Source: Xanthomonas chitinilytica (GTDB lineage Bacteria; Pseudomonadota; Gammaproteobacteria; Xanthomonadales; Xanthomonadaceae). Taken from it: 64,000 nt of DNA. The stretch is from positions 124,001-188,000 of the forward strand of contig NZ_JAPCHY010000011.1 of the NCBI RefSeq assembly GCF_026107455.2, in the 5' to 3' direction. A model generated the notes under the pieces. That model ran no database searches. It saw only the letters and a list, made by a program, of their open reading frames with translations, and was not told the origin of the DNA. The stretch's first letter is position 1, and every line of letters starts with the position of its first letter. Below are positions 57,373 through 64,000 of the stretch, one piece after another. Position numbers and translations under genes: made by a program.

Positions 57373-60300
57373 TCAGGCCTGCTGCGGCTGCGCGACGGGC
57401 GCATGGGACACCAGCGGCCGGTTGGACAGCTTGCGCAGCGCGACGTAGAACACCGGGGTCAGGAACAGGCCGAACAGGGTCACGCCGAGCATGCCGGCGA
57501 ACACGGTGATGCCGGTGACCGAGCGCACCTCGGCGCCGGCGCCGGTGGACAGCACCAGCGGCACGGTGCCGGCGATGAACGCCACCGAAGTCATGATGAT
57601 CGGGCGCAGGCGCAGGCGGCAGGCTTCCAGCGCCGCCTCGACGATGCCCTTGCCGGCCATCTCCAGCTCACGCGCGAACTCGACGATCAGGATCGCGTTC
57701 TTGCACGCCAGCCCCATCAGCACCACCAGGCCCACCTGCACGAACACGTTGTTGTCGCCGCCGGTCAGCCAGACGCCCAGCAGCGCCGACAGCAGCGTCA
57801 TCGGCACGATCAGGATCACCGCCAGCGGCAGCGTCCAGCTTTCGTACAGCGCGGCCAGCACCAGGAACGCCAGCAGCACCGCCAGCGGGAACACGATGAA
57901 CGCGGCCTTGCCCTGGGTGGCCTGCTGGTAGCTCAGGTCGGTCCATTCGATCGCCATGCCGTTGGGCAGGATCTGCGATGCAAGCTCGGTCACCTTGGCC
58001 ATGCCCTGCGAGGACGACATGACCCGCGGATCGACGTCGCCGGCCAGGTCCGCGGCGGGATAGCCGTTGTAGCGCAGCACCGGGTCCGGGCCATAGGTGC
58101 GGCGGATGTTGACCATCGAGCCGATCGGCACCATCTCGCCGCGGTCGTTGCGGGTCCGCAGGTTGGCGATGTCCTCCACGTCGTCGCGGAACGACGCATC
58201 GGCCTGCGCGATCACCTGCCAGGTACGGCCGAAGCGGTTGAAGTCGTTGACGTAGGCCGAGCCGAGGTAGGTCTGCAAGGTTTCGAACAGCTCGGTCAGC
58301 GGCACGCCCTGGGCCTTGGCCTTGACCCGGTCCACCTCGGCGTCGAACTGCGGCACGTTGGCCTGGTAGGTGGTGTTGGCGAACCCCATGCCCGGGGTCT
58401 GCATCAACGCGCCCTGCATGGCACTGGTCGCGTCCTGCAGCGCGCCGAAGCCGAGGTTGCCGCGATCCTCGATGAACAGCTGGTAGCCGGCGCCATTGCC
58501 CAGGCCCAGGATCGGCGGCGGCATCACCGAGAAGGTGAAGCCTTCCTGCAGGCCGGCGATCTTCTGGTTGATCTCGGCGTTGATCTCCAGCGCGCTGCGC
58601 TTGCGCTCGCCGAACGGCTTCAGCGGCAGGAACACCACGCCGGTGTTGGGCGTGTTGGTGAACTGCACCGCATTGAGCCCGGGGAAGGCGATCGAATGGG
58701 CCACGCCCTCGGTCTCCATCGCGATCTCGCTGACCTTGCGCAGCAGCGTGTCGGTGCGCGAGATCGAGGATCCTTCGGGAAGCTTGACGCCGGCGACCAG
58801 GTACAGCTTGTCCTGGATCGGGATGAAGCCCGGCGGCACCGCCCTGAACATCAACCCGGTGGCCAGCAACAGCACCGCATACACCGCGAACACCGCGCCG
58901 CGCTTGCCCAGCACCCGCGACACCGCTCCCTGGTACCTGTCGGAGCTGGCCGCGAAGAAGCGGTTGAACGGCCGGAACACCCAGCCGAACAGCTTGTCGA
59001 TCAGGCGCGTGGGGCCATCCTTCGGCGCGCCGTGGGGCTTGAGCAGGCGCGCGGCCAGCGCCGGCGACAGGGTTAGCGAGTTGATCGCCGAGATCACCGT
59101 GGAGATGGCGATGGTGACGGCGAACTGCTTGTAGAACTGCCCGGTCACGCCGGTCAGGAACGCCATCGGCACGAATACCGCGCACAGCACCAGCGCGATG
59201 GCGATGATCGGGCCGGACACCTCGCGCATCGCCTGGTGCGCGGCGGCCATCGGCGACAGGCCTTCCTCGATGTTGCGCTCGACGTTCTCGACCACCACGA
59301 TCGCATCGTCCACGACGATGCCGATCGCCAGCACCAGGCCGAACAGGCTCAGCGTATTGATCGAGAAACCGAGCAGGTACAGCGCGGCGAAGGTGCCGAC
59401 GATCGATACCGGCACCGCGATCAGCGGGATGATCGACGCGCGCCAGGTCTGCAGGAACAGGATCACCACCAGCACCACCAGCACGACGGCTTCCAGCAGG
59501 GTGGTCACCACCGCCTTGATCGAGTCGCGCACGAAGATCGTGGTGTCGTAGACCGCCTCGTACTCCACGCCTTCCGGGAAGCGCTGCGAGAGCTCGTCCA
59601 TGGTGGAGATCACGCCCTTCTGGATGTCCAGCGCGTTGGCGCCGGGCGCCTGGAAGATGCCGATGCCGACCGCGTCGTTGCCGTCCAGCTGCGAACGCAG
59701 CGTGTAGTCGCCGGCGCCCAGTTCCAGCCGCGCGACGTCGGACAGCCGCACGATCTCGCCGCCGGCGCCGCTCTTGATCACGATGTCGCCGAACTCCTGT
59801 TCGGTCTCCAGGCGGCCGCGGGCGTTGATCAGGGTCAGGAAGTTGCTGTCCGGCATCGGCTCGGCGCCGATCTGCCCGGCCGAGACCTGCACGTTCTGCT
59901 CGCGCATCGCGCGCAGCACGTCGCCGGCGGTGAGCCCGCGCGAGGCGATCCTGTCCGGGTCGAGCCAGGCGCGCATCGCGTAATCGCCGCCGCCGAAGAC
60001 CTGCGCATCGCCGACGCCGGACAGGCGCGCGAGCGCGTCCTTGACGTGCAGGCGCGCGTAGTTGCGCAGATACAGCGTGTCGTACTTGCCGCCCGGCGAG
60101 GTCAGGTGCACCACCATCAGGAACACCGGCGACTGCTTCTGCGTGGTCACGCCCTGCCGGCGCACGTCCTCCGGCAGCCGCGCCAGCGCCTGGCTGACCC
60201 GGTTCTGCACGCGCACCGTGGCGTCGTCGGGGTCGGTGCCGGGCTGGAAGGTGACCGTCATCTGTAGCACGCCGTCGGAACCGGCGACCGACTTGAGGTA

Positions 60301-60534
60301 CATCATGTCCTCCACGCCGTTGATCGCTTCCTCCAACGGCGTGGCGACGGTCTCGGCGATCACCTTGGGATTGGCGCCCGGGTAGACCGTGCGCACCATC
60401 ACCGAGGGCGGCACTACTTCCGGGTATTCGCCGATCGGCAACAGCGGGATCGCGATCAGGCCGGCGGCGAAGATGACGATCGACAGCACCGCGGCGAAGA
60501 TCGGGCGATCGATGAAGAATCTGGAGAAGTCCAT
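57373..60534 (-). CDS. smeW: RND multidrug efflux pump, inner-membrane transporter
   Basis: A 1053-aa HAE1-family pump, MDFSRFFIDRPIFAAVLSIV at the start. The proton-relay helix has FGLVLAIGIVVDDAIVVVENVERN. Two large periplasmic loops carry the porter and docking domains (TFQPGTDPDDATVRVQNRV is in the first). The final helices include GLACKNAILIVEFARELEMAGKG. AGGAAATCC lies before ATG 60534. Length equals MexF and AcrB (about 1050). Related MexF/SmeW pumps export chloramphenicol and quinolones. A 232-bp gap with repeats separates it from smeV. Confidence 0.94.
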   Translation of the reverse strand: MDFSRFFIDRPIFAAVLSIVIFAAGLIAIPLLPIGEYPEVVPPSVMVRTVYPGANPKVIAETVATPLEEAINGVEDMMYLKSVAGSDGVLQMTVTFQPGTDPDDATVRVQNRVSQALARLPEDVRRQGVTTQKQSPVFLMVVHLTSPGGKYDTLYLRNYARLHVKDALARLSGVGDAQVFGGGDYAMRAWLDPDRIASRGLTAGDVLRAMREQNVQVSAGQIGAEPMPDSNFLTLINARGRLETEQEFGDIVIKSGAGGEIVRLSDVARLELGAGDYTLRSQLDGNDAVGIGIFQAPGANALDIQKGVISTMDELSQRFPEGVEYEAVYDTTIFVRDSIKAVVTTLLEAVVLVVLVVILFLQTWRASIIPLIAVPVSIVGTFAALYLLGFSINTLSLFGLVLAIGIVVDDAIVVVENVERNIEEGLSPMAAAHQAMREVSGPIIAIALVLCAVFVPMAFLTGVTGQFYKQFAVTIAISTVISAINSLTLSPALAARLLKPHGAPKDGPTRLIDKLFGWVFRPFNRFFAASSDRYQGAVSRVLGKRGAVFAVYAVLLLATGLMFRAVPPGFIPIQDKLYLVAGVKLPEGSSISRTDTLLRKVSEIAMETEGVAHSIAFPGLNAVQFTNTPNTGVVFLPLKPFGERKRSALEINAEINQKIAGLQEGFTFSVMPPPILGLGNGAGYQLFIEDRGNLGFGALQDATSAMQGALMQTPGMGFANTTYQANVPQFDAEVDRVKAKAQGVPLTELFETLQTYLGSAYVNDFNRFGRTWQVIAQADASFRDDVEDIANLRTRNDRGEMVPIGSMVNIRRTYGPDPVLRYNGYPAADLAGDVDPRVMSSSQGMAKVTELASQILPNGMAIEWTDLSYQQATQGKAAFIVFPLAVLLAFLVLAALYESWTLPLAVILIVPMTLLSALLGVWLTGGDNNVFVQVGLVVLMGLACKNAILIVEFARELEMAGKGIVEAALEACRLRLRPIIMTSVAFIAGTVPLVLSTGAGAEVRSVTGITVFAGMLGVTLFGLFLTPVFYVALRKLSNRPLVSHAPVAQPQQA

Positions 60535-60570
60535 GGGTGGATTTCCTGGAATTGAAAAAGCAAAGGGTTT

Positions 60571-60594
60571 GCCCCCTGTCCCGCATGGGACGAG
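60571..60594 (-). repeat. Imperfect hairpin in the smeV-smeW gap
   Basis: CCCTGTCCC and GGGACGAGGG pair around GCAT with one unpaired base. The arms resemble the CCCCTCTCC/GGAGAGGGG element between sucB and lpdA. Confidence 0.45.
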
Positions 60595-60656
60595 GGAGAG
60601 GCATGGCCACGCTGGCGTTGGAATATGCGGCGCCGATCGCCGCATGCGCTTCCCGC

Positions 60657-60762
60657 CGTCATTCCCGCGAAGAGCCCGCCCCGCGCAGCGGGGACGGAAA
60701 CCCGGCGACGTCCGCAACGACCGCACGCAAGTCACCGGGTCCCTGCCTGCGCAGGGGCGACG
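60657..60762. repeat. Dispersed-type inverted repeat in the smeV-smeW gap
   Basis: CGTCATTCCCGCG at the left and CCTGCGCAGGGGCGACG at the right are imperfect complements; inside them CCCGGCGAC pairs with GTCACCGGG. This is the layout of the GTCATTCCCGCG intergenic repeats common in proteobacterial genomes. It starts right after the smeV stop in the direction of transcription and lies within the efflux operon. Confidence 0.6.
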
Positions 60763-60766
60763 CGGC

Positions 60767-61975
60767 TTATTTCATGCCGACGACCTGCGCCACCGCATCG
60801 GTGCTGCGCCCATCCATCGCCACCGGCTTGGCGTCGACCGGCATGCCCGGCATGAACACCTTCTGCACGCCATCGACGATCACCTTGTCGCCGGGCTCCA
60901 GGCCCTGCTCGACGATGCGCAGTCCCTCGGCGCTGCGGCCCAGCTGCACGTCGCGGCGCTGCGCCTTGCCGTCCTTGTCGATGATGTAGACGTACTTGCG
61001 GTCCTGATCGGTCAGCACCGACTTGTCGTCGATCAGCAGCGCCTCGAAGCGGCCGCTGCCCAGCAACCGCACCCGCGCGAACAGGCCGGGAGTGAAGCGC
61101 CGTTCGCGGTTGTCCAGCAACGCCCGCACGTGGATGGTGCCGGTGCTGCGGGTGACCTGGTTGTCGAGGAAGTCGACCTGTCCGGCGTGCGGATAGCCGT
61201 CCTCTCCGACCAGCCCCACCTGCACCGGCAACGACGCATCGCGCTCGCTGGGCCGCTCGCCATTGCGCTCCATCTGCGCATAGCGCAGGAAGGTCGCCTC
61301 GTCGGCATCGAAGTACACGTGCACCTTGTCCAGCGACACCAGCGTGGTCAGCACGCTGGCGCCGTCGCCGGCGGTGACCAGGTTGCCGGCGGTGACCTGC
61401 GCCCTGCCGGCGCGGCCGTCGATCGGCGCCCGTACCTGGGTGAATTCCAGGTTGAGCCGGGCCGCGTCCACCGCCGCCTGCGCCGCCTGCAGTTCGGCCT
61501 GCGCCTGTTCGGCCGCGGCGCGGCGCTGTTCCCAGCTCTCGGTGGAGATCACCTGCTGGTCGGCCAGCTTGCGCGCCCGCGCCGCTTCGCTGCGGCCCAG
61601 CTCGGCCTGGGTCCGCGCCCGCGCCAGCTGTGCCTGCGCCTGCGCCAGTTCGGCCCGGTAGCTGCGCGAGTCGATGGTGAACAGCACGTCGCCCTTCTTC
61701 ACCTCCTGGCCTTCCACATAGTTGACCTTGTCGATGTAGCCGGACACGCGCGGGCGCAGCTGCACGGTTTCCACCGCCTCGACGCGGCCGCTGAATTCGT
61801 CCCACTGGCTGACTTCCTTGTGCAGGACCGGTGCCACGCTCACCGAGGGCGGCGGCGGTGCGGCGGTTTCGGCGGCGCTGTTGCTGCAGCCGGCGGCGAC
61901 CGCGGCCGCCAGCAGGCTGAGGGTCCCCAGCGCGAGGGCCCGGGAACGGAACGGGAAACGGGAAGAGATGTTCAT
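60767..61975 (-). CDS. smeV: RND efflux periplasmic adaptor (membrane fusion) lipoprotein
   Basis: A 402-aa membrane fusion protein. GAGG five bases before ATG 61975 sets the start, MNISSRFPFRSRALALGTLS with lipobox AAGC. The lipoyl halves flank a helical hairpin: VSGYIDKVNYVEGQEVKKGD, then a heptad-rich segment at about 100-165, then LEFTQVRAPIDGRAGRAQV. The beta-barrel and membrane-proximal domain follow (VRALLDNRERRFTPGLFARV). It bridges the pump and the outer-membrane channel. The gene lies between an SDR (upstream) and the pump. Confidence 0.93.
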   Translation of the reverse strand: MNISSRFPFRSRALALGTLSLLAAAVAAGCSNSAAETAAPPPPSVSVAPVLHKEVSQWDEFSGRVEAVETVQLRPRVSGYIDKVNYVEGQEVKKGDVLFTIDSRSYRAELAQAQAQLARARTQAELGRSEAARARKLADQQVISTESWEQRRAAAEQAQAELQAAQAAVDAARLNLEFTQVRAPIDGRAGRAQVTAGNLVTAGDGASVLTTLVSLDKVHVYFDADEATFLRYAQMERNGERPSERDASLPVQVGLVGEDGYPHAGQVDFLDNQVTRSTGTIHVRALLDNRERRFTPGLFARVRLLGSGRFEALLIDDKSVLTDQDRKYVYIIDKDGKAQRRDVQLGRSAEGLRIVEQGLEPGDKVIVDGVQKVFMPGMPVDAKPVAMDGRSTDAVAQVVGMK

Positions 61976-62055
61976 GCAAGCCTCGTGGGAGCGTTGAGTA
62001 CGTGGAAGAGTCGGTCGAGCGGGAGCGCATGCTGCAAGCTCAACCAAAGTTGAGG

Positions 62056-62826
62056 TCAAGCGACGGTGTCGGTCTGCCATGGCCAGCGGAGCGAATCGGC
62101 GTGCAGCATCCGCGACGGCAACGGCACCGGTTCGCCGCGGTCGTGGACGATGGCCCCGGTCGGCGCGTGCCGGCCCAGCAGCGCCACCGCACGGCGTCCT
62201 ACCGCCAGCGCGCTCGGCCATCCGGCGCAGGCCTGCCGTGCATTGCCGGGCGTGCAGACCGGGTTGGCCACCTCCAGCAGCTGCACGCGCACGCCCAGCA
62301 ATTGCGCTTCGTCGTGCAGCACCTGCGCCAGCATCCGGATCGCCGCGGCCGCCACCGAGGCTTCGCCATGCCCGGACCAGGCACGCATCGCGCAGGGGCT
62401 GCCGATCAGCACGTAGCGTCCGCCCGGTCCGGACTGCGCCAGCAGCGGCAGCAGCTGCCGGGCCGCGGCCAGGTGCGGCAGCACGTCGCGGTCCAGCCGC
62501 CGGCGCAGCCCGGCCAACGGCCGCTCCAGCAGGCGACCGCGCTGCAGTGGACTGCCCAGGCTGGCGATCACCGCGGCCAGCGGTCGCGGCCGCTGCGCCA
62601 CGCGCGCGGCCAGCGCCGCAGCGGCGCTATCGTCGGCCACCGATCCCGGTACGGTTTCCAGCGCCGGCTCGTCGGCGAACTGCCGGCGCAGCGCGCGCAG
62701 GCGGCCCGGATCGCGCCCGGCCACCAGCACCGGACTGCCGGCTTCCAGCAGTGCGGCCACCACGCCCTGGCCGACATTGCCGGCGCCGCCGAGGACCAGA
62801 ACCTCCGGCTGCAGTGTCCCGCTCAT
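62056..62826 (-). CDS. smeU1: NAD(P)-binding SDR-like protein, first gene of the efflux operon
   Basis: A 256-aa Rossmann protein: VLVLGGAGNVGQGVVAALL at the start, VAGRDPGRLRAL and VIASLGSPLQRG follow. The usual SDR Tyr-x-x-x-Lys is not seen: the equivalent position reads GEASVAAAA, so it may be non-enzymatic. By order it corresponds to smeU1 of S. maltophilia. The 376 bp before it are shared with the LysR gene and hold two dyads. 80 bp separate it from smeV. Confidence 0.82.
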   Translation of the reverse strand: MSGTLQPEVLVLGGAGNVGQGVVAALLEAGSPVLVAGRDPGRLRALRRQFADEPALETVPGSVADDSAAAALAARVAQRPRPLAAVIASLGSPLQRGRLLERPLAGLRRRLDRDVLPHLAAARQLLPLLAQSGPGGRYVLIGSPCAMRAWSGHGEASVAAAAIRMLAQVLHDEAQLLGVRVQLLEVANPVCTPGNARQACAGWPSALAVGRRAVALLGRHAPTGAIVHDRGEPVPLPSRMLHADSLRWPWQTDTVA

Positions 62827-63202
62827 GGGATTTTTGCTCCCTCATCCGGGACAATCGCGATCCGCGCCAGGCGACCGCCGCGATGCAGCCCCAGCCGCAT
62901 CACGCCGCCGGCCTGCCGCCGCGGCGGCGGGGTGAATTCGCGAAAAGCCGGATATTCCCGGGGAAAAGCCGGATTTCCGGCCGGGATCGAGCGGCCTCTG
63001 CAGGGCATGGCCCGCCGCAGCGGGAACTTGAGAATCTGGCGCAGCCACATGGCCGGGCACCTGTCTGTCGGGGGAGGTAGCCAAACTACGCCGCTAACCC
63101 GCACTTGATTAGTCCGGATTAAGGGGAATAATCGTCCCGCACCCGGCACAATCGCCGCGCCCCCCCTGTCGCCCCCCCCTCTCTCCGCCTCCGGATCCCG
63201 TC
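62827..63202. promoter_or_regulatory. Divergent control region of the efflux operon and its LysR gene
   Basis: Two dyads stand here: GTAG-CCAAA-CTAC (63077-63089) and TTAGTCCGGATTAA (63109-63122), their centres about 32 bp or three helix turns apart. This spacing fits a LysR recognition site plus activation site. TTGATT (63105-63110) and AATAAT (63127-63132), 16 bp apart, are a good rightward promoter for the LysR gene, and the second dyad covers it. The 250 bp nearer to smeU1 show no further signal that I can support. Confidence 0.65.
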
Positions 63203-64000
63203 ATGGCCCACGATCTCAACGACACCCTCATCTTCGTCAAGGTGGTCGAACAAGGCAGCTTCATCGCCGCCGCCAAGGCGCTCGGCCTGCCCAAGACCAC
63301 CGTCAGCCGCAAAGTGCAGGAACTGGAAACGCGCCTGGGCGCGCGCCTGCTGCACCGGACCACGCGTCGCCTCGGCCTGACCGAGGCCGGCTCGACCTAC
63401 CACGAACACTGCCAGCGCATCGCGCGCGAACTGGAGGAAGCCGAGAGCGCGGTGAGCCAGCTGCAGTCCGGCCCGCGCGGCTGGCTGCGCTTCACCGTGC
63501 CCTACTCCCTCGGCATCACCTGGATCGCACCGCTGCTGGGGCAGTTCAATGCGCTGTACCCGGAGATCCGCCTGGACATGCACCTGGGCAACGAGACGCT
63601 GGACCTGATCGCCGGCGAAGCCGACCTGGCCCTGCGCGTGGGCGCGCTGCCCGACTCCAACCTGGTCGCGCGCAAGCTCGGCAGCCTGCGCACGCAGGTG
63701 TTCGCCAGCCCCGCCTACATCGAGCGCTACGGCGAACCGCTGCATCCGGACGAACTGCAGTTCCACCGCATCCTGGCCATGCGCAAGAGCTACCACAGCA
63801 ACAACGGCCGCTTCTTCTGGCAGCTGGGCGAGAACGGCGGCGAGCTGCGCGACTTCCCGGTCACGCCGCTGATGGTGGCCAACGACGTGTCCGCGCTCAA
63901 CGGCGCGCTGGTCTGCGGCGAAGGCCTGCTGCTGACCGGCGACGTGATGGCCAAGCCCTTCATCGAATCGGGCATGGTGAACCGCGTGCTGGCCGGCTGG
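63203..64000 (+). CDS. smeRv: LysR-type regulator of the efflux operon (3' end missing)
   Basis: The first 266 codons are present; the frame is open at the window edge, so the last 30-60 residues are missing. The helix-turn-helix is at residues 5-65 (DLNDTLIFVKVVEQGSFIAAA, KALGLPKTTVSRKVQELE, LLHRTTRRLGLTEAG). The effector domain begins GWLRFTVPYSLGITWIAPLL and has GEADLALRVGALPDSNLVARKL, the periplasmic-binding-like core of the CrgA/AaeR-type LysR group. Divergent position matches SmeRv, which both activates smeVWX and can repress it in S. maltophilia. That equivalence rests on gene order. Confidence 0.88.
   Translation, partial: MAHDLNDTLIFVKVVEQGSFIAAAKALGLPKTTVSRKVQELETRLGARLLHRTTRRLGLTEAGSTYHEHCQRIARELEEAESAVSQLQSGPRGWLRFTVPYSLGITWIAPLLGQFNALYPEIRLDMHLGNETLDLIAGEADLALRVGALPDSNLVARKLGSLRTQVFASPAYIERYGEPLHPDELQFHRILAMRKSYHSNNGRFFWQLGENGGELRDFPVTPLMVANDVSALNGALVCGEGLLLTGDVMAKPFIESGMVNRVLAGW

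Overview
This window reads as the chromosome of a GC-rich gammaproteobacterium of the Xanthomonadaceae/Lysobacteraceae (Xanthomonas, Stenotrophomonas, Pseudoxanthomonas group). The signs are gene order and family content: a lipoprotein/YtrA-type GntR/ABC operon, a lexA2-imuA-imuB-dnaE2 cassette, hrcA-grpE-dnaK-dnaJ next to recN, fur beside bamE (omlA), rnfH-ratA beside smpB, and an efflux operon laid out like smeU1VWU2X of Stenotrophomonas maltophilia with its divergent LysR gene. Paired palindromes of the GGAGCGACGTCAGTCGCGA type lie between genes. I cannot fix the genus from the sequence alone. Very long open frames opposite real genes are a base-composition effect and are left out.

Layout. 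1-6.3 kb: 5' end of a phosphodiesterase, an HcaT-like transporter, a secreted protein, then a leftward block of DUF2058, slyX, ugd, FKBP isomerase and glutathione peroxidase. 6.4-10.9 kb: rightward envelope operon with a lipoprotein, GntR regulator, ABC ATPase, permease, a GSG-repeat exported protein and two small lipoproteins; a GGTG-N16-CACC operator lies on its promoter. 10.9-17.5 kb: fumC, purB, a DUF3060 lipoprotein, a VOC protein, an L16-hydroxylase-like protein with an acidic tail, and an acetyltransferase. 17.7-23.4 kb: sucA-sucB-lpdA. 23.4-25.1 kb: a small secreted protein, a LOG-family hydrolase, and a 105-bp tandem array built partly from the 3' end of the LOG gene. 25.1-32.4 kb: a GAF-GAF-GGDEF-EAL protein, a divergent ECF sigma/anti-sigma pair, yigZ, an MsbA-like exporter and a 66-aa protein. 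32.5-34.6 kb: tyrA and pdxY.

34.9-41.7 kb: the heat-shock operon hrcA-grpE-dnaK-dnaJ, with recN divergent from it. 42.0-47.3 kb: fur, bamE, rnfH, ratA, smpB, a cytoplasmic alpha/beta-hydrolase-subtilase fusion, and ssrA (tmRNA). 47.4-54.1 kb: thymidylate kinase and the SOS mutasome operon, whose first gene starts inside a perfect LexA-type palindrome. 54.2-64.0 kb: a membrane diguanylate cyclase, the five-gene RND efflux operon, and a truncated LysR regulator with two promoter dyads.

Most of the window is core genome. The points most worth a second look are the hydrolase-subtilase fusion between smpB and ssrA (44290-46740), the 105-bp array (24374-25108), the YtrA-type operon (6340-10923), and the operator-rich region of the efflux locus (62827-63202). 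I saw no CRISPR array, tRNA, transposase, integrase or prophage gene.
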